DNA from: Enterococcus lacertideformus
Lineage (GTDB): Bacteria > Bacillota > Bacilli > Lactobacillales > Enterococcaceae
Assembly (NCBI GenBank): GCA_015680865.1
Contig: JADAKE010000016.1
Span: 367,264 to 431,263 of the forward strand
Length of the DNA stretch: 64,000 nucleotides
Direction: 5' to 3'
Notes under the pieces: model-generated
The model's input: the letters and a program-made list of their open reading frames with translations, nothing else
What the model was told of the DNA's origin: nothing
The model's database searches: none
Position numbers and translations under genes: made by a program
Part shown: positions 12,720 through 23,030 of the stretch, piece after piece
Layout: each line of letters starts with the position of its first letter
Position numbering within the stretch: the stretch's first letter is position 1

Positions 12720-12960
12720 AAAAAAAGTCTCTAGTGATCATAGATAACTATGATCACTAGAGACGAGACATCCCGCGGTACCACTCCAGTTGTCCTATTT
12801 GCTAGAACCTGCTTCATCTGATATCGGTTGATAGCCGTCTGTCTTAGACAGAGTTCTCCAAGTGCGCTTCATTGTACTCTTCTCATTTGGCTTTCACCAG
12901 ACCCAAACTCGCTTCTATCAAATGAATACAACTACTCTCTTGTTCAGCAAACTGTTAACT
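12720..12960 (-). promoter_or_regulatory. T-box riboswitch controlling argS (arginine specifier)
   Basis: Read on the minus strand, the leader holds a long stem I with the AATGAAG-CGC-ACTTGGAG context. CGC, an arginine codon, lies at the expected specifier position (plus-strand 12864-12866). It then has the conserved T-box word TGGTACCGCGGG (near 12774-12785), and last a 17-bp terminator stem GTCTCTAGTGATCATAG with seven T ending at 12720. Uncharged tRNA-Arg should bind the specifier and the T-box and prevent termination. Family features are diagnostic; the specifier call is by position. Confidence 0.93.
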
Positions 12961-13103
12961 ATTATATTTAAATTGAATTATAACAGAAAAAAAAGCTACT
13001 GGCTAGGGATTTCTTATAAAAAATGTCCAGAAGGCCTAAAGGAGAAGAAATACCAACTGGACACTTTTAACAAAATTTATTTACTAAGAAAATTTACATC
13101 TTC

Positions 13104-13976
13104 TTAGTAGTCTGCCACAATAATCGTTCCTTCTTCAGAAGCAAGGAGATTTTCAATATTTTCTAAAGACGTAATAATCGCTTTACATTTGGTTTTGCTT
13201 CAACAAAAGCAATTGCTGCTTCTACTTTTGGTAACATACTTCCTGGTGCGAACTGATTTTCACTAATATATTGTTTCATTTCAGCTACCGAAACCGTTTC
13301 TAATTTCTTTTGATCTGGTTTTTGGTAATTCACATAGACATTGTCTACACCTGTTAAAACAATCAATAAATCTGCATCAATAATTTCTGCTAATTTTTCA
13401 GAAGCAAAATCTTTGTCAATTACGGCTTCTCGGCCTTCAAGTCCTGTGGCCGTTTCAACTACAGGAATACCACCGCCGCCGACAGATATAGTAATCACAC
13501 CTTCATTTACTAATGTTTCAATGACACTTGCTTCTTTGATTGAGATTGGTTTTTGGTGAAGCAACTACTTTACGCCACCCACGACCAGCATCTTCTTTGA
13601 AAGTCACTGTTGGATCATTTTCATCAACGATTACTTGTGTAACTAGAGAAACAACATCCTTATCAATCCCTTTTTCTTTTAATACTTCTCCAATTGCATT
13701 TTGCAACCAGTAACCAATCGAACCTTCAGTCATTGCAACACAAGTATCTAAAGGCATAGCTGGTGTTTTTTCTGAGTCTGCTGCTTGCTGTTGAATCAAT
13801 AAATTTCCAACTTGTGGACCATTCCCATGAGAAATGATCAATTCATCTCCTTGTTAAATGAATTTAACGAGATATTTTGCTGTATTCATTAGTGCATCTT
13901 GCTGCGCTTTTGCGCTTGCATCTGTTGATAAAATCGCATTACCGCCCAATGCGACAACTACTTTACGACTTGCCAT
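13104..13976 (-). pseudogene. arcC: Carbamate kinase, multiply broken
   Basis: Third enzyme of the arginine deiminase pathway, making ATP from carbamoyl phosphate. The gene is recognisable end to end ([60 protein letters not shown], and a tail ending GTIIVADY). It carries at least four lesions: an in-frame TAA after KYLVKFI near codon 41; an in-frame loss of about 25 residues between VIVDENDP and TVTFKED, a block that family members have as the NPTKPIGPF region; an extra A in the CCAAAA run near 13556 that shifts frame; and a missing base near 13183 shifting the last 30 residues. Carbamate kinase is therefore not made. The flanking arcB is intact. Confidence 0.93.
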
Positions 13977-14019
13977 GTTCGTCTTCCTTTCTTCAGTAAA
14001 TGCTGAATTTTCTCAATGA

Positions 14020-14067
14020 CAAAACAAGCCAGCACTTGATAGTGTCCAATAAAACTGGCTCGTTTTG
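14020..14067 (-). terminator. Hairpin between arcB and arcC
   Basis: CAAAACAAGCCAGC is paired with CTGGCTCGTTTTG (one mismatch) around a loop of about 21 bases, in the arcB-arcC gap. It probably acts as a partial terminator or processing element within the arc operon. Confidence 0.6.
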
Positions 14068-14092
14068 CTCATGAGATGAATGTGGTTAAATT

Positions 14093-15112
14093 TTATACAC
14101 GAGGGATGAAAAGATTACCTAACGTTGCAGCCATGATTGCTTTGATTGAATGCATACGGTTTTCCGCTTGGTCAAATTGACGCGCATATTTACTACGGAA
14201 GACTTCGTCTGTTACTTCCATTTCTGTAATACCAAAGCGTTCTTTCATTTGTTCACCATAAATAGTGTTTGTATCATGGAATGCTGGTAAGCAGTGCAAG
14301 AAAATCAAGCGATCCGTATTATGTGTTTTTTCAATCATTTCCATATTAATTTGGTAAGGTTTCAACAATTTAATACGTTCTTCAAATTTGTCTTCTTCAC
14401 CCATTGATACCCATACATCTGAGTAAAGGACATCTGCACCATCTACCCCTTTATCAACATCATCAGTAATCATTAGTTTCGCACCAGATTTAGCAGCGAA
14501 TTCCTCAGCCATTTTCACAATTTCTTCTTCAGGTTGTAATTCTTTAGGTGCCACGATACGCATGTTTGTCCCTAAGATTGCTCCTGTTACAAGCAATGAG
14601 TTAGCCATATTATTTCGGCCATCACCACAATAGGCCACTGTGATCCCTTCAACAGTTCCAAAATTTTCTTGAATTGTTAAAAAGTCAGCAATCATTTGTG
14701 TTGGATGCCATTCATCGGTTAGACCATTCCAAACAGGAACACCAGAAAATTCTGCTAATTCTTCTACCATTTTTTGACTAAAGCCACGGAATTCGATTCC
14801 ATCAAACATACGGCCTAATACTTTCGCTGTATCTTCAGTTGATTCTTTTTTACCTAATTGAATATCATTAGCTCCCAAGTATTCAGGATGCGCACCTAGA
14901 TCAATTGCTGCTGTTGTAAAAGCTGCACGTGTACGCGTTGAAGTTTTTTCAAATAACAAGGCAATGTTTTTACCTTCTAAGTAGTGATGTGGAATTCCAC
15001 GTTTCTTTAAATCTTTTAAGTGCTCAGAAAAGTCGATAAGATATTGTAATTCTTCTTTTGTAAAATCTTTTTCTGCTAGTAAACTTCTTCCTTGGAATAC
15101 TGATTCTTTCAT
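14093..15112 (-). CDS. arcB: Ornithine carbamoyltransferase, catabolic
   Basis: Converts citrulline and phosphate to ornithine and carbamoyl phosphate in the arginine deiminase pathway. It has the carbamoyl-phosphate motif [12 protein letters not shown] (about residues 50-61), the ornithine motifs [13 protein letters not shown] (LHCLPAFHD) and DEWHPTQM. Start: of two nearby ATGs, the second (MKESVF) is ten bases from AAAGGAG while the first touches it, so I use the second, giving 339 residues. It lies between arcA and the broken arcC. Confidence 0.96.
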   Translation of the reverse strand: MKESVFQGRSLLAEKDFTKEELQYLIDFSEHLKDLKKRGIPHHYLEGKNIALLFEKTSTRTRAAFTTAAIDLGAHPEYLGANDIQLGKKESTEDTAKVLGRMFDGIEFRGFSQKMVEELAEFSGVPVWNGLTDEWHPTQMIADFLTIQENFGTVEGITVAYCGDGRNNMANSLLVTGAILGTNMRIVAPKELQPEEEIVKMAEEFAAKSGAKLMITDDVDKGVDGADVLYSDVWVSMGEEDKFEERIKLLKPYQINMEMIEKTHNTDRLIFLHCLPAFHDTNTIYGEQMKERFGITEMEVTDEVFRSKYARQFDQAENRMHSIKAIMAATLGNLFIPRV

Positions 15113-15164
15113 AATAAACATTCTCCTTTAGATTGTTTTTTATTCTTATTTATTAAAGAGGAAA

Positions 15165-15198
15165 CTTAGTGACAGCTGACAGTTAGACTGTCACTAAG
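15165..15198 (-). other. Intercistronic hairpin between arcA and arcB
   Basis: An 11-bp perfect inverted repeat, CTTAGTGACAG with CTGTCACTAAG, and a 12-base loop; no T-run. Its position just after arcA suggests RNA processing or differential stability within the operon. Confidence 0.6.
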
Positions 15199-15205
15199 TA
15201 GATAA

Positions 15206-16435
15206 TTATTTCAAATCTTCACGCACAAGAGGTTGACTCATGCAACGTGGGCCACCACGACCACGTGACAATTCACTTGAATTAATTTCCAACACTTTGA
15301 TGCCATAGCTACGCAATAATTCATTTGATACATAATTACGGTTATACGTCACAACTACACCTGGTGCAATTGCTAAAGTATTTGAACCGTCATTCCATTG
15401 TTCACGTGGAGCCACGATTGCATCACCATTTCCTGTAGGAATCAATACAAGATCATCTAGTCCTAAAGCAGCTTGTAATGAAGCTTGTAAATCATCTGAA
15501 TGATTGATCTTTATATCGTCTCCGTATTGTTCAATCGTAAAGACATCCATTTTTCCTTCTTTGTTTTGAATAGCTGGGTGGATAGTGAACTTGTCATAAT
15601 CAACCATTGTAAATACTGTATCTAAATGCATCATTGCTCGGTTATTAGGGATCTCTATTGCCAACACTTTTTCAAATCCAGCATTTTTAGCAAATAAATG
15701 ACGTGCTAATTTTTCAATAGCTTTAGCATTTGTACGTTGAGAGATACCTACAGCCACAACTTTGTCGCTTAAAATCAATTCGTCTCCGCCTTCGATATGA
15801 TCTGGATTTTCCCGATCTAACCATACTTCAACGCCTTTATTGGCAAATCTTGGATGATGTTTCAAAATATATTCTGTAAACATGGATTCCCGACGACGTG
15901 CCTCAAAAGTCATTTTGTTCACGGTCATCCCATCTCCCATTGATGCAGAAGGATAACGAGTGAAGTAAAGATTTGGCATTGGATCCATGTAAAATGGATA
16001 GTCATCATCTGAAGATAAATCATACAAACTATTGGAGCGTACATCTATATCTTTTGTACGAACACCAGCCATGATTTTATCTACCATTTCTTGGGTTTCC
16101 ATTGATAGAAGGAACTCATGAAGACCATCTCGTACAGCTGCAGATGCAATGTGTGACTCATCTAACATTTTATTTAAAAATTGTTCTTTTACATTACCCG
16201 CATCAATAGCTTCTGCTGCTAATTTTTCCAGATATAAAGTTTCGACACCTTCATTTTGCAATGTTTTCGCAAAATAGTCATGCTCTTCTTGGGCGATTGG
16301 TAGATATGGAATGTCATCAAACAATAAACGGTCCATGATATCAGGTGTTAGATTTTCCACTTCTTGTCCAGGTCGTTTCAATAAAACTGTCTTTAACTTC
16401 CCTATCTCAGAGAAAACGTGAATAGGTTTGTCCAT
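15206..16435 (-). CDS. arcA: Arginine deiminase
   Basis: Hydrolyses arginine to citrulline and ammonia; first step of the arginine deiminase pathway and acid defence. It is 409 residues. It shows [24 protein letters not shown] motif ([12 protein letters not shown]), [21 protein letters not shown] and the catalytic cysteine in [15 protein letters not shown] near the C-terminus. It starts with ATG after an AGGAGG site and is the promoter-proximal gene of arcA-arcB-arcC. The intact enzyme would still give ammonia, though no ATP can follow through arcC. Confidence 0.97.
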   Translation of the reverse strand: MDKPIHVFSEIGKLKTVLLKRPGQEVENLTPDIMDRLLFDDIPYLPIAQEEHDYFAKTLQNEGVETLYLEKLAAEAIDAGNVKEQFLNKMLDESHIASAAVRDGLHEFLLSMETQEMVDKIMAGVRTKDIDVRSNSLYDLSSDDDYPFYMDPMPNLYFTRYPSASMGDGMTVNKMTFEARRRESMFTEYILKHHPRFANKGVEVWLDRENPDHIEGGDELILSDKVVAVGISQRTNAKAIEKLARHLFAKNAGFEKVLAIEIPNNRAMMHLDTVFTMVDYDKFTIHPAIQNKEGKMDVFTIEQYGDDIKINHSDDLQASLQAALGLDDLVLIPTGNGDAIVAPREQWNDGSNTLAIAPGVVVTYNRNYVSNELLRSYGIKVLEINSSELSRGRGGPRCMSQPLVREDLK

Positions 16436-16777
16436 GTTGTATTGCCTCCTTCGTTTTAATTACATTCATAGAATACCTCTATTTTGTAACCACTTTCATA
16501 ATTTCTTCTCATTCAAAACGAGAGCTTTCTCACATTATTAAAAGAGAATTAAATAAATACACGTTTTTACATTTTTTATTAACTTTTATCTCTTTTTTTA
16601 TACATAATTTCCGTTTCTTATAACAAATTATACAACTAACGTGCATAATTCATACATAATAACAAAAAATTTTTACTATCGAAAAAAAGAGGTGATTTTT
16701 TTCATGTGTAAAAACTTTACTTTTAATATAAAAAAAGCCACAATATATAATAGATGAAAGTAAGGAGTGGGAGTTTT
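16436..16777. promoter_or_regulatory. Divergent regulatory region of arcA and arcR
   Basis: A 342-base, very A/T-rich gap between divergent genes. TGCATAATTCATACAT near 16639-16655 resembles an ARG box (ArgR operator); a second A/T-rich copy (TATACATAATTTCCG) is near 16600. Upstream of arcR a TATAAT hexamer lies at about 16746-16751. No clear Crp palindrome (TGTGA-N6-TCACA) was found. ArgR and ArcR control is usual for this operon; the sites are inference. Confidence 0.45.
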
Positions 16778-17478
16778 ATGCGTGTGAACAGAATTGATTT
16801 TCACTTTTCAAAATTACGTTATCAACCAGATTTTGAAAACTTTACTGATGAAGAGTTTGAGCTCATAAAGGAGCATACAATCCTTCGTTCCTATAAAAAA
16901 GGACAAATTCTATTTGACGAAGGAGATGAACGTCAGCGTCTTTACATCTTGACAGAAGGCTTGGTTCGTTTAGAGAGATATGATGAAAGTGCAACCTATT
17001 ACTATTATGATTACGTTAATGCAAATAGTCTCTTTCCAATGTCTGGTATCTTTGAAGCAGAAGTTTATTCCTATACAGCACAAGCAATGACAGATATTGA
17101 AACTTTCTCATTTCCCGTCTCTTTTTATGAAAAGATTGCAAAAAAAATCCTAAACAGTTGCTTTATATGATCCATAAAATTTCAAAAGTCGTGGAAATGC
17201 ATGAACTACGTATCCAAATCGGCTTGACTTCCAGTGCTTTTGATCGGGTAAAACAAAACCTATTTGTATTGAAGGAAGTACTCGGTCATACTACTGAAGA
17301 TGGGCATATCGAGATCCCTTATCCTATCACTCTTAAAGAACTAGCCGTTATCAGTGGTACAACCAGAGAAACAGCCGGACAAGTCATCAAACAATTAAAA
17401 GATTCCGGATTATTGGCTTATGAAAAGAAACATTTTACTTTTTGCAAAGAAGCCATAACTCCTGCTTTAAGAGACTAA
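16778..17478 (+). pseudogene. arcR: Crp/Fnr-family regulator ArcR, frameshifted
   Basis: Activator usually linked to arginine deiminase genes. The N-terminal cyclic-nucleotide-binding-like domain (YKKGQILFDEGDERQRLYIL) is in one frame, and the C-terminal winged helix (LAVISGTTRETAGQVIKQL) in another. The break is at an eight-A run at 17140-17147: adding one A restores EKIAKKNPKQLLYMIHKI and a single protein of about 234 residues. The ATG at 16778 is preferred over 16754 because AAGGAGTGG lies between them. It could be an assembly error, phase variation or a true loss; the rest of the gene looks unaltered. Confidence 0.85.
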
Positions 17479-17490
17479 AGCAAGTCCAAA

Positions 17491-17538
17491 AGTATCATAA
17501 ATAGGCACATCCGATAAGATGTGCCTATTTATGATACT
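17491..17538. terminator. Perfect bidirectional terminator between arcR and tsaD
   Basis: A 21-bp perfect stem (AGTATCATAAATAGGCACAT plus C on the left arm) with a six-base loop CGATAA lies between the convergent arcR and tsaD. Confidence 0.85.
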
Positions 17539-17566
17539 TACGATGTCAACTTGCATCTCTACAGAA

Positions 17567-17616
17567 ACTCTTTTTCCTAAGTCTGTGCTGTACTCTTTTT
17601 CCTAAGTCTGTGCTGT
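17567..17616. repeat. Tandem duplication of a 25-bp unit
   Basis: Two exact copies of a unit beginning ACTCTTTTTCCTAAGTCTGT lie just downstream of the tsaD stop, ending 11 bases from it. It looks like a recent slippage duplication. Confidence 0.9.
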
Positions 17617-17627
17617 ACTATTTTCCC

Positions 17628-18641
17628 TTAACTTAACACCAGACTCGGATCCGCATTTAAACGAAAATCTGCATAATTTGCTTTTTTTAATTCGATATGA
17701 GCCGCAGCACCAATCATTGCTGCATTATCCCCACAAAGTTTTAATGGTGGGATAAGCAACTCAACTTTCGGCAAGTCTTCTTTTAATGTTTTTTCAAGAC
17801 TTTCACGTAATCCCTGATTAGCAGCAACTCCTCCAGCTACGATCAATTGCTTGATTGGGTATTCTTTACAAGCACGAATGGTTTTAGTGACTAAAACATC
17901 TATAACGCTGGCCTGAAAGCTAGCAGCTAAATCATTTTTATCCAATGCTTCCCCACGTTGCTGTGCATTGTGCACATGATTGATAAATGCACTCTTTAAA
18001 CCACTGAAACTAAAATCATAATTGTTTTCGTGGATCATTGCTCTGGGAAAATGGTAGGTATCTTGACCTAAATGCGCTAATTGATCAATTTCTTTCCCAC
18101 TTGGATAGCTTAAGCCTAAGACAAGACCAACCTTGTCATACGCTTCACCTGCAGCATCATCTCTCGTTTCACCGATGATTTCATAATCACCATCTTCTTT
18201 CATATAAACCAACTCGGTGTGTCCACCACTTACAAGTAGTGCAAGTAAAGGAAAAACAAAAGGCTTTTGAAATCGCGCGGCGTAGATATGACCGGCCATA
18301 TGATTGACGGGTATCAAAGGGAGATGATTAGCCCAAGCAAAAGCTTTTGCAGCAGAAATCCCAATCAATAATGCCCCAACCAAACCTGGACCACAGGTCA
18401 CTGCTACCGCACTTAATTGATCAACTGAGACATTTGCTTCTGTTAAAGCATCATCGATACATAAGGTGATTTGTTCCACATGATGGCGGCTCGCCACTTC
18501 TGGAACTACTCCACCAAATCTTTTATGGCTGTTTATTTGTGAAGCAATAATATTTGCTACTATTTCGTCACCATTTTTTACAACTGCTACACTTGTTTCA
18601 TCACAACTTGATTCAATTGCAAGAATCAATTCATCTTTCAT
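17628..18641 (-). CDS. tsaD: tRNA N6-adenosine threonylcarbamoyltransferase TsaD
   Basis: Transfers threonylcarbamoyl to A37 of ANN-decoding tRNAs, with TsaB and TsaE. It is 337 residues with the ASKHA fold: [13 protein letters not shown] at the N-terminus, the metal-binding HMAGHIYA motif (about residues 111-118), LVSGGHTEL, and [10 protein letters not shown] near the C-terminus. It overlaps the start of the upstream acetyltransferase gene's stop by four bases, and tsaB is two genes upstream, a conserved arrangement. Confidence 0.97.
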   Translation of the reverse strand: MKDELILAIESSCDETSVAVVKNGDEIVANIIASQINSHKRFGGVVPEVASRHHVEQITLCIDDALTEANVSVDQLSAVAVTCGPGLVGALLIGISAAKAFAWANHLPLIPVNHMAGHIYAARFQKPFVFPLLALLVSGGHTELVYMKEDGDYEIIGETRDDAAGEAYDKVGLVLGLSYPSGKEIDQLAHLGQDTYHFPRAMIHENNYDFSFSGLKSAFINHVHNAQQRGEALDKNDLAASFQASVIDVLVTKTIRACKEYPIKQLIVAGGVAANQGLRESLEKTLKEDLPKVELLIPPLKLCGDNAAMIGAAAHIELKKANYADFRLNADPSLVLS

Positions 18642-19105
18642 TTTATCGTCTCCGTTTTTAGCTTTGTGCTCATAATAATCGCATCTTCAACCGGGTTGTG
18701 GTAGTAAGACTTACGTTTGCCTAATTCTCGAAATTTTTCTGTACGATACAGCTGGCGAGCAGCTAAATTAGAGGTACGAACCTCTAGGTATACTGTGTAT
18801 GTCCCAGCTTTTTTTTCTCTATCTAATAAAAAACGTAACAACTGCCGCGCATAACCCTTTTTCTGTAATGATTTTATCACTGCGATATTTGTTATCTCTG
18901 CTTCATCAATTACTTTAGAATAACCAATAAACCCTTGGAGAAGGGTATCTTCCACTAATAAATAATACTGTGTATGGGATTGATGGATATCTGCTAAAAA
19001 TTGCTCTTTCGTCCACGGCGACCCATGTTCATACACATTCTCGCAGAGTTCCCATAAATTTATTGCTAATTGCTCATATTCAAAGTCATGTTTATTATAA
19101 ATCAA
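18638..19105 (-). CDS. rimI: GNAT N-acetyltransferase, RimI type (promoter-distal copy)
   Basis: Likely acetylates the N-terminus of ribosomal protein S18 or other proteins. It is 155 residues. The acetyl-CoA loop reads [19 protein letters not shown] (about residues 76-94), followed by the [14 protein letters not shown] block that is characteristic of RimI. The frame opens with TTG, as there is no upstream ATG; the ribosome binding site (GAGTGA) is weak, five bases from the stop of the preceding gene, so translation is probably coupled. Confidence 0.88.
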   Translation of the reverse strand: MIYNKHDFEYEQLAINLWELCENVYEHGSPWTKEQFLADIHQSHTQYYLLVEDTLLQGFIGYSKVIDEAEITNIAVIKSLQKKGYARQLLRFLLDREKKAGTYTVYLEVRTSNLAARQLYRTEKFRELGKRKSYYHNPVEDAIIMSTKLKTETIK

Positions 19106-19110
19106 TCAAT

Positions 19111-19653
19111 TCACTCATTTTCTAAAAATTTGATCATCTCTAATCCATCTTCATTTGTTTGGGTATAATACCCTTTTTTTACTTTTCTAGATTGAAAGCC
19201 TAATTTTCGATAAAGTCTTTGGGCATCTTGATTACTCATTCTTACTTCTAGAGACAATGTCTCACAGCGATTCATTATAGCAAATTTTTCTATTTCGTCA
19301 ATTAGCAACGTTCCTATGTTTTTTCGCTGATAGGCAGGGATAACAGCAATATTTGTAAGATGAAAATCCAATCCAAATATTCTAGCACCGATAAAACCAA
19401 ATAATTTTTCATCATCAAAAATACCAAGATAAAGATTTTGAAAAGGAGATTTCAACTCAGATAAAAAAGCACTTTTTGTCCATGGAAGCCCCCCATTGTA
19501 TACGTCACGTTCAACAGATAGTAAGTCTTTAATATCTGCTGGTGTTAATTCTTTCAACTGATAGGTGCTTCCTTGATTTTCGATTATCTTTGTATGAAAT
19601 TCCTTTTTCTTATAAAATAAAGTTTTAGCATATGCTTTAAATTTTTTCAACAT
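19111..19653 (-). CDS. GNAT N-acetyltransferase, RimI type (promoter-proximal copy)
   Basis: A second RimI-like acetyltransferase, about 180 residues. It has VIPAYQRKNIGTLLIDEIEKFA as its acetyl-CoA segment (key part RKNIGTLL) and LEVRMSNQDAQRLYRKLGF. It starts at MLKKFKAYA, inside the 3' end of tsaB, with GGAGACG upstream. Two RimI paralogues between tsaB and tsaD are usual in enterococci and relatives; which one modifies S18 cannot be told from sequence. Confidence 0.88.
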   Translation of the reverse strand: MLKKFKAYAKTLFYKKKEFHTKIIENQGSTYQLKELTPADIKDLLSVERDVYNGGLPWTKSAFLSELKSPFQNLYLGIFDDEKLFGFIGARIFGLDFHLTNIAVIPAYQRKNIGTLLIDEIEKFAIMNRCETLSLEVRMSNQDAQRLYRKLGFQSRKVKKGYYTQTNEDGLEMIKFLENE

Positions 19654-20359
19654 AACTTTCGTCTCCAGGCGCATGTGTTTCCAACCATTTTTCTTCCGCT
19701 TCGACTTTTTTCAAGTAGCGAGGTAAAAAGTTTTGGATATCTTTTATAGGTTCAGCCATTGACCCTAATTTTGCAATCGTTATGCCATTGGGTAGATTCC
19801 ATTCAAGCACCTTGTTTATTTTTGCATGAGGCAATGCTTTTTCGATTTCTGCCATAAATTTGTTTGTATCTGTCCCTACAAACAAATTAGGTTCTTGGAA
19901 TTGACTTAACTGATCAAGCAGTTCTGCTATAGAAATATGTACATCTTCAAGAACTGTTTCTAATCTTTCCTCATTTTGACGATAAACACCAGCATAAACA
20001 TTTTTCCTTCTTGCATCAAACAATGGTACAATGATTCCTTCCACATCGATACAATTGGCTGCAATTGCTTGTAAACTTGAGATCCCCACAAGCTCTTTGT
20101 TCAATGTATAAGCCAAAGTTTTCGCTGTCGTCACGCCAATTCTTAACCCAGTATATGACCCTGGTCCATCAGAAACGGCAATTCGATCCACGAACTCAGG
20201 TTTTATTTCAATCGCTGAAAATAACTGATCAATAGCCGGCATTAAACTGATGCTATGATTTTTCTTTTTATTGATTTGTATTTGGCCTAAGACATTCTCA
20301 TCTTCAACTACACCAATTGCTAACGCTTGATTGGCTGTGTCTATTCCTAATGTGATCAT
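19637..20359 (-). CDS. tsaB: tRNA threonylcarbamoyladenosine biosynthesis protein TsaB
   Basis: Non-catalytic ASKHA partner of TsaD in t6A synthesis. It is 240 residues with LGIDTANQALAIGV at the N-terminus, and the AVSDGPGSYTGLRIGVTTAK signature (GPGSYTGLRIG) near residue 70. It lies first in the tsaB-rimI-rimI-tsaD operon and overlaps the next gene by 17 bases. Confidence 0.95.
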   Translation of the reverse strand: MITLGIDTANQALAIGVVEDENVLGQIQINKKKNHSISLMPAIDQLFSAIEIKPEFVDRIAVSDGPGSYTGLRIGVTTAKTLAYTLNKELVGISSLQAIAANCIDVEGIIVPLFDARRKNVYAGVYRQNEERLETVLEDVHISIAELLDQLSQFQEPNLFVGTDTNKFMAEIEKALPHAKINKVLEWNLPNGITIAKLGSMAEPIKDIQNFLPRYLKKVEAEEKWLETHAPGDESYVEKI

Positions 20360-20449
20360 TTTGATGTGTCCTTTCTAATAACTTCTATCGTTTTATATTG
20401 TATCATACTTCTTGTAAAGAAAAAGAAAATTCATTTCAGCAAAAAAAGA

Positions 20450-20480
20450 AAAAAAGTCGTCGAGATTCACAACTTTTTTT
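20450..20480 (-). terminator. Terminator after galR
   Basis: A short stem AAAGTTGT with AC-GACTTT, flanked by A- and T-runs, ends the gal transcript on the minus strand. Confidence 0.6.
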
Positions 20481-20507
20481 CTAAATAAAATTTACAATAA
20501 AGTGATT

Positions 20508-21485
20508 TTATGCTTTTGTGGAGTTACGCAAAATAAGATCTGTTTCAACAATGATTTTTCTAGAAACTGGTGCTTTTTCATTCATCATCTGCAGAATTGT
20601 TTCCACTGCTAGTTCGCCCATCCATTCGGTGTGTACTTTTATGGTAGAAAGAGCGGGCGAAACATATTTTGCCACACTGATATCGTTAAAGCCAATCAAT
20701 GAAATATCATCTGGAACCTTCTTCTCCTTTTCAACAAGCGCCTTTAATGCTCCAATCGCTAAAGTATCGTTGGCTGCAAATAACGCATCAAAAGTCGGTT
20801 GTTGCTCCAAATATTCTTTCACTTTTTGATAGCCAGATTCAACTGAAAAATCCGCTTCAATCAAAGTAGCGGGTAAACCTTTTTCTGACATGATTTGTTG
20901 ATAGGCTCCGATTCTAGGATCATTGATCCTCTGATGTCCCATTTTGGTGTATTCCGTACCGGCAAGCATCACAATCGAAGTAGCTTCATGGTTTATAAAA
21001 TAATCGATCACTTTTTGAATACTTGTCTGAAAATCAACAATTAATGAATTTATATTATAAGTAGATCCATCAAAATCAACGAGTAAAAGATTCGATTGTG
21101 TTTCTTTTAACTCAAGCAGTTGTTTTTCATCAAATTTTCCTAAAGCAATCGTACCATCTGCGGATTTATCACTAATAGAATCCCAAGTTTCTTTGATAAG
21201 AGTGACTTTCTCCTCTTCTGCCTTCTTTTCTATTCCCAAACGTATGGATAGATAATAAAGATCCTCTAATTCTTCTTGGTTATCATACCATTGGATCAAC
21301 CGCAACGTGTTTTTAGCAGTCGGCGTGTTTTTATGATGTTTTGTATAGTTCAGATGCTCTGCTACTTCAAAAATTTTCTGTCTTGTTTCCAAACTAACTG
21401 ATAACTCTTGATCGTAATTCAATACCCTTGAAACAGTAGCAGGAGAAACCCCTGCCAACTTTGCGATATCTTTGATTGTTGCCAA
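20508..21485 (-). CDS. galR: LacI/GalR-family transcriptional regulator of galactose genes
   Basis: It is 325 residues. The N-terminal HTH is ATIKDIAKLAGVSPATVSRVLN (key part VSPATVSRVLN, residues 14-24), followed by a periplasmic-binding-protein-like effector domain ending with ISLIGFNDISVAKYVSPALSTI-type motifs (IGFNDI, PALSTI). It follows galE and galT on the same strand, so it probably controls the operon and itself, responding to a galactose-pathway sugar. Confidence 0.9.
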   Translation of the reverse strand: MATIKDIAKLAGVSPATVSRVLNYDQELSVSLETRQKIFEVAEHLNYTKHHKNTPTAKNTLRLIQWYDNQEELEDLYYLSIRLGIEKKAEEEKVTLIKETWDSISDKSADGTIALGKFDEKQLLELKETQSNLLLVDFDGSTYNINSLIVDFQTSIQKVIDYFINHEATSIVMLAGTEYTKMGHQRINDPRIGAYQQIMSEKGLPATLIEADFSVESGYQKVKEYLEQQPTFDALFAANDTLAIGALKALVEKEKKVPDDISLIGFNDISVAKYVSPALSTIKVHTEWMGELAVETILQMMNEKAPVSRKIIVETDLILRNSTKA

Positions 21486-21522
21486 CTCGTTTCTCCTCCT
21501 CTTTCTTTTTCTCTGTTATCTG

Positions 21523-23030
21523 TTAAAGGATTTTCGTAAAACGATGGAAAGCGGCTTGACCCTCTTCACCACGTTTAAAAACTCCTGCATCTTCTAGTAC
21601 GCGAACAAACACTTTTCCTACTGCATCATCAATCACTTTCCTAACGGTTTTCTCCGTGGTATTTGGATTCGCCACTTTCAATTGATTTGCCCACTCGATA
21701 TGATAGGTTGCAAGATGATTCTCTTTTCCTAACAAATAATTCTCTACTTCTATCAATTCATTTTTCAATCGAGGAGGCAAAACTGCTAATCCCATTACTT
21801 CAATCAAGCCAATATTTTCTTTTTTGATATGCTGGATATCTCGATGAGGATGAAAATCCCTTCTGGATGTTCACTTGACACATTGTTATCTCGTAAAACT
21901 AAATCAAGTTCAAAATAATTTTCTCGTTTTCTAGCAATTGGCGTAATCGTGTGATGTGATGTTCCATCAGCAGAAAAGGCAGAAATATTAACTGACTTAT
22001 CTGAATAATTTTGCCATTTTTTTAATACACTATTTGCTACTTCTACTAGGAGTTCTTTATCTGTCGCTTGTAAACGGATCACCGACATTGGCCATTTAAC
22101 GATTCCAGCAATAACCTGTGGATAATCAGACAATTTAAACAATCTTTCAATCGGGGCCTTTGCCATTGGAAACTCATGTCGTCCTGCTTGATAATGGTCA
22201 TGAGAAAGTATAGAGCCTCCTACAATTGGTAAATCTGCATTTGAGCCAACAAAATAATGAGGTAAAACTTCTGTAATTTTAAGTAAACGTGAAAATGTCT
22301 CTCTCGTTATTTTCATTGGACGATGCTCTTCTGATAAAATAATTGAATGTTCCTTATAATAAGCGTAAGGTGAGTATTGGAATCCCCAGCTCTCACCATC
22401 TAGGTTCATTCTTATGATACGGTGGTTTGTACGCGCTGGATAATTTGTTCGACCTTTATACCCTTCATTTGCCATACAAAGCATATATTTTGGATAATCT
22501 ACTTTTTCTGCATTTCTTTCTGCAACAATTTGTTTTGGGTCCTTTTCAGGTTTAGATAAATTAATCGTAATTTCCAATTCGCCATATTCAGACAGATACG
22601 TATACTTCACATTTTTAGCAATTGCTCGCGTTTTAATGTAATAGTTTCTTTGACTTAACTGATAAAAATATTCTGTTGCTTCTTCCGGGCTATTGGCATA
22701 ATGTTGTGCAAAAAAAGCATTCACTACAGATGGAGGCGGTGTTAAAAAATCCATCAGCTGTGCTTCAAAGATTTCCCTTTCTGCTGTTAAATCAGAGATC
22801 ATTTCATTTTTTTGTGCTTGTTCAACCAAATAGTCTAATAATGCTAATGAATTTTCTTGAACTAGTCGTACTTCGTAGGGCCCTAATGCATCTTCTCCAA
22901 TCATACTAAGAATCTTATTCTGCAAGTAGAGCCGGTCCATTTCCATCCATCCTCCAGCTTCGATTGCTAGTGTTGTAAAGTCACAAATTGTTTGGCTAAT
23001 TGTCATCTTCTTTCTACTCCTTATAGCCAT
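21523..23030 (-). pseudogene. galT: UDP-glucose-hexose-1-phosphate uridylyltransferase, frameshifted
   Basis: Leloir enzyme exchanging UMP between UDP-glucose and galactose-1-phosphate; Firmicutes GalT2-type, about 500 residues. Residues up to SSEHPEGIF are in frame from the start, then the frame changes. If the TTTT run at plus-strand A 21853-21856 had one more base, the sequence would continue [15 protein letters not shown] into [15 protein letters not shown] and the rest of the C-terminus. SHDHYQAGRHEFPM carries the active-site HxH-type block. The break would remove about 110 residues. A single-base assembly error is possible. The start overlaps the galE stop by 17 bases. Confidence 0.85.
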
